A DNA stretch of 64,000 bases, taken from the NCBI RefSeq assembly GCF_003725535.1, contig NZ_RJSF01000044.1, forward strand, positions 148,419 through 212,418. Reading direction: 5' to 3'. Every line of letters starts with the position of its first letter. Position 1 is the first letter of the stretch. Made by a program: the position numbers and the translations under genes. This DNA comes from Nocardioides pocheonensis (GTDB taxonomy: Bacteria; Actinomycetota; Actinomycetes; Propionibacteriales; Nocardioidaceae). Under the pieces are notes generated by a model. The model had not been told where the DNA came from. It searched no databases and was given only the letters and a program-made list of their open reading frames with translations. Of the stretch, positions 59,866 through 64,000 are shown piece by piece.

Positions 59866-59871
59866 TAGGCT
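59866..59871 (+). promoter_or_regulatory. -10 element of a leaderless promoter (membrane protein)
   Basis: TAGGCT 6 bases before the ATG at 59878. Confidence 0.5.
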
Positions 59872-59877
59872 GTCGCC

Positions 59878-60480
59878 ATGTCGCCGCTGCAGAGGATCGC
59901 GATGGGGCTGGTGATCGTGTTCCTCCCGGCGAACTTCCCCCACCACCCGCACCCGGCGTGGGCCTTCTACGACGCGCTGCCCGACCCGGTCGGGTGGCTG
60001 CTGGTGGTCACCGGCGTACGTCGCCTGCGGCCCCACCTCGACGTCGACGTGCTCACCTGGCTCGCCTGGGTCTCGTTCGCGATCAGCGTGCCGCTGTGGT
60101 TCCCGCAGCTGAACCACCTGCTGGTCCCGGAGTACAACGACAGCATCGACGTGTCGCTGCAGTGGTTCCTGTCGCTCCCGCAGACGGTGTTCAGCCTGGC
60201 CCTGGCCCGCACGATCGGCCGCACCGCGGAGCTGCAGGAGCCGCGGGACACCTTCGTCGCCGGCCGGTTCGGCGTGCTCACCTGGGGGTTCGCGGCGCTG
60301 GTCGTGCTGCCCGCGATCGCGTACGGCGGCGGGGTGGACGCCCTGGTCGACCCGACCCTGCTCGGCATCGGCCTGGTCAACGTCGCCTTCATCTACTACC
60401 TGTTCCGGGTGCACCGGCGGGAGTGGCTCGGCGGCCCGGGACCCTTGGAGATCCACCCGCGGGCGCGCGAGGACCGGTGA
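59878..60480 (+). CDS. Hypothetical membrane protein (200 aa)
   Basis: About four to five hydrophobic segments (about 5-20, 35-50, 62-80, 130-150 and 155-175). A His-rich early loop (ANFPHHPHPAWAF) and a proline-rich loop are notable. No family recognised. Leaderless ATG; followed by a strong bidirectional terminator before the convergent rplI. Confidence 0.65.
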   Translation: MSPLQRIAMGLVIVFLPANFPHHPHPAWAFYDALPDPVGWLLVVTGVRRLRPHLDVDVLTWLAWVSFAISVPLWFPQLNHLLVPEYNDSIDVSLQWFLSLPQTVFSLALARTIGRTAELQEPRDTFVAGRFGVLTWGFAALVVLPAIAYGGGVDALVDPTLLGIGLVNVAFIYYLFRVHRREWLGGPGPLEIHPRAREDR

Positions 60481-60486
60481 ACGCAC

Positions 60487-60534
60487 GAAACCGCCGCTTC
60501 CCGCACAGGATTCCGTGGGGGAAGCGGCGGTTTC
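60487..60534. terminator. Bidirectional terminator between membrane gene and rplI
   Basis: GAAACCGCCGCTTCCC pairs with GGGAAGCGGCGGTTTC around a loop of about 16 bases; the flanking A and T runs give the U-rich tail in both directions. Confidence 0.85.
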
Positions 60535-60555
60535 ACAACCTGGGTTGCGAATTCG

Positions 60556-60999
60556 TCAGCCGGGCACCACGTTGAGGCTGACCTGCGCCTCGACGTCGTC
60601 GTGCAGCTTGACCTTGACGGTGTGGGCGCCGAGCGACTTGATCGGGTTGGCCACCACGATCGTGCGCTTGTCGACCTCCGCGCCGCCGTCGACGATCGCC
60701 GAGGCGATGTCGGCGGTGGTGACGGCGCCGAAGAGGCGGCCGCCCTCGCCGGCGCGGACCTTGACCTGGAACGTCGAGCCCTCGAGCTTGGACTTGATCT
60801 CGGCGGCGTGGTCGGCGTCGCGCACAGCGCGGGCGTCACGGGCCTTCTTGATCGACTCGATGGTCTTCTCGCCGCCGCGGGTCCAGACGATCGCCAGGCC
60901 GCGGGGGACCAGGTAGTTGCGGCCGTACCCGTCCTTGACCTCGACGACGTCGCCGGGCGCACCGAGACCGGTGACCTCCTGGGTGAGGATCAGCTTCAT
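60556..60999 (-). CDS. rplI: 50S ribosomal protein L9
   Basis: 147 aa. [20 protein letters not shown] at the start and the [14 protein letters not shown] block are the L9 signature; the C-terminal domain (about 75-147) binds 23S rRNA. Part of the rpsF-ssb-rpsR-rplI operon; 14 bases after rpsR. AGGAGCAGGAGATG-like ribosome site. Confidence 0.98.
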   Translation of the reverse strand: MKLILTQEVTGLGAPGDVVEVKDGYGRNYLVPRGLAIVWTRGGEKTIESIKKARDARAVRDADHAAEIKSKLEGSTFQVKVRAGEGGRLFGAVTTADIASAIVDGGAEVDKRTIVVANPIKSLGAHTVKVKLHDDVEAQVSLNVVPG

Positions 61000-61013
61000 C
61001 TCCTGCTCCTCTC

Positions 61014-61250
61014 TCAGCGAGCCGTGGACGTGTACGGAAGGAGCGCGACCTCACGAGCGTTCTTGACCGCCGTGGCGACGTCACGCTGGTGCTGCACGCA
61101 GTTGCCGGTCACCCGACGCGCGCGGATCTTGCCGCGGTCGGAGATGAACTTGCGCAGCAGGTTCGTGTCCTTGTAGTCGACATAGGACGTCTTGTCCTTG
61201 CAGAACTGGCAAACCTTCTTCTTGGGCTTGCGCATCACTGCCTTGGCCAT
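61014..61250 (-). CDS. rpsR: 30S ribosomal protein S18
   Basis: 78 aa. CQFCKDK (Cys pair near 14-17) and a third Cys in TGNCVQHQ indicate the zinc-type (C+) form; a zinc-independent second S18 may exist elsewhere. [19 protein letters not shown] is the S18 core. Pairs with S6. Third gene of the operon. Confidence 0.97.
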   Translation of the reverse strand: MAKAVMRKPKKKVCQFCKDKTSYVDYKDTNLLRKFISDRGKIRARRVTGNCVQHQRDVATAVKNAREVALLPYTSTAR

Positions 61251-61333
61251 TGTGGTGCTCCCTTTCAGTGAGCCCGGCTCACGCCGGAATGGTGGCTTGG
61301 TTGGTGTGCTGGTGGATCAGGTGGATCAGGTGG

Positions 61334-61921
61334 TCAGAACGGAGGCTCTTCGGTGCCGCCGGGCACCGCCCACGGGTCCTGGCCGCCCTGGGGAGCGCCG
61401 CCCCCCTGAGGGGCACCGCCGCCTTGCTGGCCGCCCCAGGCGCCCTGGCCGCCGCCCTGCGGGGCACCGCCGCCCTGGCCGCCACCCTGGGGAGCGGCTG
61501 GCTGGCTGGCCCACGGGTCGTCGCCGCCGCCGAAGCCACCGCCGCCGCCACTGCCGCGCGTGACGCGGGTGACCTTGGCCGTGGCGTACTTCAGGCTCGG
61601 TCCGACCTCTTCGACGTCGAGCTCCATGACCGTGCGCTTCTCGCCCTCACGGGTCTCGTAGGAGCGCGCCTTCAGGCGGCCCTGCGCGACCACGCGCATC
61701 CCCTTCTGCAGGGACTCGGCGACGTTCTCCGCGGCCTGGCGCCAGATCGAGCAGTTGAGGAACAGCGTGTCGCCGTCCTTCCACTCGTTGGTCTGCCGGT
61801 CGAAGTTGCGCGGGGTCGACGCGATCGTGAAGTTCGCGACGGCCGCACCCGACGGGGTGAACCGGAGCTCCGGGTCGCCGGTCAGGTTGCCGATGACGGT
61901 GATGACGGTCTCGCCAGCCAT
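61334..61921 (-). CDS. ssb: Single-stranded DNA-binding protein
   Basis: 195 aa. OB-fold (about 4-112, [20 protein letters not shown] and [20 protein letters not shown]) and a long Gly/Gln/Pro-rich linker ending in an acidic tail EEPPF, a variant of the usual DDDIPF that docks DNA-repair partners. Second gene of the operon. Confidence 0.97.
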   Translation of the reverse strand: MAGETVITVIGNLTGDPELRFTPSGAAVANFTIASTPRNFDRQTNEWKDGDTLFLNCSIWRQAAENVAESLQKGMRVVAQGRLKARSYETREGEKRTVMELDVEEVGPSLKYATAKVTRVTRGSGGGGGFGGGDDPWASQPAAPQGGGQGGGAPQGGGQGAWGGQQGGGAPQGGGAPQGGQDPWAVPGGTEEPPF

Positions 61922-61964
61922 GCTGATCCTCCTGGATCTCCTGCTCGTACGCCGCGTCGCCGGG

Positions 61965-62255
61965 TCAGCGAGCGTCGGGACGAATGACCTTAGTGCGAAG
62001 CACCGACTCGTTCAGCGTGAGCTGGCGGTCGAGCTCCTTGACGGTGGCCGGCTCGGCCTGCAGCGTCACGACGGCGTAGATGCCCTCGGCGTTCTTGTTG
62101 ATCTCGTAGGCCAGGCGACGACGGCCCCAGATGTCGACGTTCTCCACGGTGCCACCATCGGTGCGCACGACGTTGAGGTACGTGTCGAGGGACGGGGCGA
62201 CGGTGCGCTCCTCGAGATCGGGGTCGAGGATGACCATCAGTTCGTAGGCACGCAA
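61965..62255 (-). CDS. rpsF: 30S ribosomal protein S6
   Basis: 96 aa, normal for S6. [20 protein letters not shown] at the start and [20 protein letters not shown] in the core. The start codon is TTG at 62255, placed 8 bases after AAGGAGG; no other start in frame gives the right length. First gene of the operon. Confidence 0.95.
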   Translation of the reverse strand: MRAYELMVILDPDLEERTVAPSLDTYLNVVRTDGGTVENVDIWGRRRLAYEINKNAEGIYAVVTLQAEPATVKELDRQLTLNESVLRTKVIRPDAR

Positions 62256-62307
62256 ACTGCCTACCTCCTTCGGACTCAGCGGCCACGGACGTTCCGTGAC
62301 AGGAGGA

Positions 62308-62325
62308 GCTCCCCGAGCGGGGAGC
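62308..62325 (-). promoter_or_regulatory. rpsF operon leader hairpin
   Basis: GCTCCCC-GCTC-GGGGAGC (minus strand) in the roughly 70-base leader between a TACCCT -10 element (62334-62339) and the TTG start. A CCG-bearing stem (ACGGAACGTCCGT) follows it, where S6:S18 autoregulation of this operon might act in other bacteria. The regulatory role is speculative. Confidence 0.35.
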
Positions 62326-62423
62326 GACGGGCAAGGGTAACAACGCCACCGGCCCGCAGGGAAATCGTCCTCCACAGGGTCGCCGGGCGTCCGGCCCGGG
62401 TGCTCGTTGTCGTACGCCGCTCC

Positions 62424-62429
62424 TAGGCT
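62424..62429 (+). promoter_or_regulatory. -10 element of a leaderless promoter (endonuclease IV)
   Basis: TAGGCT 6 bases before the ATG at 62436. Confidence 0.5.
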
Positions 62430-62435
62430 GGCCGC

Positions 62436-63245
62436 ATGACGCCAGGCAGCACGACGATCCGCATCGGAGCCCACGTCGCCCAGGACGACCCGATCGCCGA
62501 GGCGAAGGCGCGCGACACCACGCTCGTGCAGTTCTTCCTCGGCGACCCGCAGGGCTACAAGGGCCCCGAGGTCCGGTACGCCGGCGGCGCCGCCGGGCTC
62601 AAGGCCGATGCCGAGGCCGCGGGCGTCGACCTCTACGTGCACGCGCCGTACATCGTCAACGTCGCCACCACGAACAACCGGATCCGGATCCCCAGCCGCA
62701 AGCTGCTCCAGCAGCACGTCGACGCCGCGGCCGAGATCGGCGCGAAGGGCCTGATCGTCCACGGCGGCCACGTGAACAAGGACGACGACCCGGACAAGGG
62801 CTTCGACAACTGGCGCAAGGCGGTCGAGGCGACCGACCTCAAGGTCCCGGTGCTGATCGAGAACACCGCCGGCGGCGACAACGCGATGACCCGCCACCTC
62901 GACCGCATCGCCCGGGTCTGGGAGGCGATCTCGCAGGCCGAGGGGCACGAGTCGGTCGGGTTCTGCCTGGACACCTGCCACGCCTGGGCCAGCGGCATCG
63001 ACCTGACCGACGCGGTCGACCAGATCCGTGCGCTCACCGGTCGGATCGACCTGGTGCACGCCAACGACAGCCGCGACGCGTTCGGGTCGGGTGCCGACCG
63101 GCACACCAGCTTCGGCAACGGCGAGATCGACCCCGACCAGCTCGCCGGGGTGGTCCGCGCGGCCGGCGCCCCGGTGATCTGCGAGACCCCCGGCGGGCCC
63201 GACGAGCACCGGGCCGACTTCGACTGGCTGCGCGAGCGGCTCTGA
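62436..63245 (+). CDS. nfo: Endonuclease IV (AP endonuclease)
   Basis: 269-residue Zn-dependent AP endonuclease of base-excision repair. Metal ligands are seen in [46 protein letters not shown] and ICETPG. TIM-barrel length normal. It is divergent from rpsF. Leaderless ATG. Confidence 0.95.
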   Translation: MTPGSTTIRIGAHVAQDDPIAEAKARDTTLVQFFLGDPQGYKGPEVRYAGGAAGLKADAEAAGVDLYVHAPYIVNVATTNNRIRIPSRKLLQQHVDAAAEIGAKGLIVHGGHVNKDDDPDKGFDNWRKAVEATDLKVPVLIENTAGGDNAMTRHLDRIARVWEAISQAEGHESVGFCLDTCHAWASGIDLTDAVDQIRALTGRIDLVHANDSRDAFGSGADRHTSFGNGEIDPDQLAGVVRAAGAPVICETPGGPDEHRADFDWLRERL

Positions 63246-63260
63246 CCTGCCGCCTCACCG

Positions 63261-63393
63261 GGTTTCGAGGCGGTTGCTGCGCAACCGCAACTCAACCACC
63301 AGCTGGTCGAGGTGCGAGCACCCGCGCAGGGCGGTGGTGGAGGTGCGAGCGCCAGCGAGCCCTTCGGGCAGGCTCAGGAACCACCTCGAAACC
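63261..63393. repeat. Folded intergenic repeat, copy C
   Basis: Ends GGTTTCGAGG/CCTCGAAACC with the same internal GGTTGC-TGC-GCAACC hairpin and CTCAACCACC; the interior is longer (133 bases) than in copies A and B, with a more diverged middle. Confidence 0.75.
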
Positions 63394-63418
63394 TCCGGCC
63401 GGCCCTGCCGCCTCACCG

Positions 63419-63459
63419 GGTTTCGACGCGGTTGCCGCGCAACCGCACCTCAACCACCG
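63419..63459. repeat. Folded intergenic repeat, copy D (5' half)
   Basis: GGTTTCGACGC then GGTTGC-CGC-GCAACC and CACCTCAACCACC, then diverges. Only the left half of the element is present. It is next to the Fem-type gene start. Confidence 0.65.
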
Positions 63460-63485
63460 GCAGGTGGCCGCGCACCCGGCCCCGT

Positions 63486-63491
63486 TAGGCT
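63486..63491 (+). promoter_or_regulatory. -10 element of a leaderless promoter (Fem-type gene)
   Basis: TAGGCT 7 bases before the GTG at 63499. Confidence 0.5.
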
Positions 63492-63498
63492 CGCCGAC

Positions 63499-64000
63499 GT
63501 GACGACCCCCCTCGCCGTACGCACGATCTCCTCCGAGGAGCACCTGGCGTTCCTGAGGGCGCAGGACTCCGCCTCGTTCCTGCAGACGCCGCCCTGGGCG
63601 CAGGTCAAGCAGGAGTGGAAGGCGGAGTCGCTCGGCTGGTCGCTGCCCGGCTCGCCCGACGGCGAGCTGGTCGGGGTCGCGCTGGTCCTCTACCGCCAGC
63701 TGCCCAAGGTGCGCCGCTACCTCGCCTACCTGCCCGAGGGCCCGGTGATCGACTGGGACACCGACGACCTCGCCGCCTGGCTCGAGCCGATGGCCGTCCA
63801 CCTCAAGGCCAAGGGCGCCTTCGGGATCCGGATCGGTCCCCCGGTGATCACCCGGCGCTGGAGCGCGGCCCAGGTCAAGGACGGCATCGCCGACGACGCC
63901 GTCACCAGCCTCACCGAGCTCCCGCCCACCGAGCGCAGCCCGGCCGGCGCGAAGGTGGTCTCGCAGCTGCGCGAGCTCGGCTGGCGTGCCCAGCACGCCG
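63499..64000 (+). CDS. Fem-type peptidoglycan bridge transferase (partial, 3' end outside)
   Basis: The first 167 residues of a FemX/FemAB-like GNAT-fold enzyme, which adds amino acids to the peptidoglycan stem or bridge. SFLQTPPWAQVKQEWKAESLGW near the start and YLAYLPEGPVIDWDTDDLAAWL are typical of the N-terminal half. The gene runs off the right edge. Leaderless GTG start. Confidence 0.82.
   Translation, partial: MTTPLAVRTISSEEHLAFLRAQDSASFLQTPPWAQVKQEWKAESLGWSLPGSPDGELVGVALVLYRQLPKVRRYLAYLPEGPVIDWDTDDLAAWLEPMAVHLKAKGAFGIRIGPPVITRRWSAAQVKDGIADDAVTSLTELPPTERSPAGAKVVSQLRELGWRAQHA

Overview
The window is about 72% G+C by eye, dense with genes, and uses GTG and even TTG starts, short or absent leaders and 4-base stop/start overlaps. 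This is the pattern of a high-GC actinobacterium. A chaplin-like cell-wall protein, a DevR/DevS module, ECF41 and SigG-type sigma factors and the rpsF-ssb-rpsR-rplI-dnaB block fit a Nocardioidaceae-like chromosome (an inference from gene content; no 16S gene is present). No tRNA, rRNA, CRISPR array, phage or insertion sequence was found. Apart from the intergenic repeats the region looks like ordinary chromosome.

Layout. 0-9 kb: a sensor kinase, a small conserved protein, two secreted proteins with LPxTG-type anchors (one built of seven cysteine-free chaplin-like repeats), a nickel/cobalt permease behind a Nur-box-like operator, a secreted endonuclease/phosphatase-fold protein and a MecA-like penicillin-binding lipoprotein. 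9-16.3 kb: an MFS exporter, an EstB-like hydrolase, a VOC protein, a hydrolase-LuxR fusion, an MddA-like methyltransferase, then two tandem folded repeats and a fluoride operon (crcB, DUF190, crcB) whose leader matches a fluoride riboswitch. 16.3-25 kb: small enzymes and secreted proteins, a secreted HNH nuclease with an Excalibur domain, a crotonase, an ECF41 sigma factor divergent from an NmrA-type oxidoreductase, and a flavin monooxygenase coupled to a PhnB-like protein. 25-27.5 kb: an arsenic locus, arsI divergent from arsR-acr3-arsC.

27.5-32.3 kb: a redox/hypoxia block with a DevR-like regulator, a DevS/DosT-like kinase that keeps both haem-pocket residues, a flavin-reductase-fold protein, a universal stress protein and an AhpD-like protein. 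A phased CGGGACA array lies in front of a small secreted protein. 32.3-44 kb: a PAS kinase, an alpha/beta hydrolase, a nitronate monooxygenase behind an 18-base palindrome, a DUF2231 membrane protein, a cation diffusion facilitator, a secreted M15-like protein, an AlkX-type glycosylase and small regulators. 44-53.3 kb: a STAND-LuxR regulator, a VOC-AraC pair, a drug-type ABC exporter with its MerR gene, and two adjacent duplicated MFS exporters.

53.3-64 kb: the core replication and ribosomal block (dnaB, rplI, rpsR, ssb, rpsF), interrupted by a fatty-acyl-AMP ligase, a MATE exporter, a SigG-like factor coupled to a VOC protein and a membrane protein. It ends with endonuclease IV, two more copies of the folded repeat and the start of a Fem-type peptidoglycan-bridge enzyme. 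A cluster of DnaA-box-like sites fills the gap upstream of dnaB.

A common thread is control at the start codon. At least twelve genes have a TANNNT element 6-7 bases before the start, so many transcripts here are probably leaderless.
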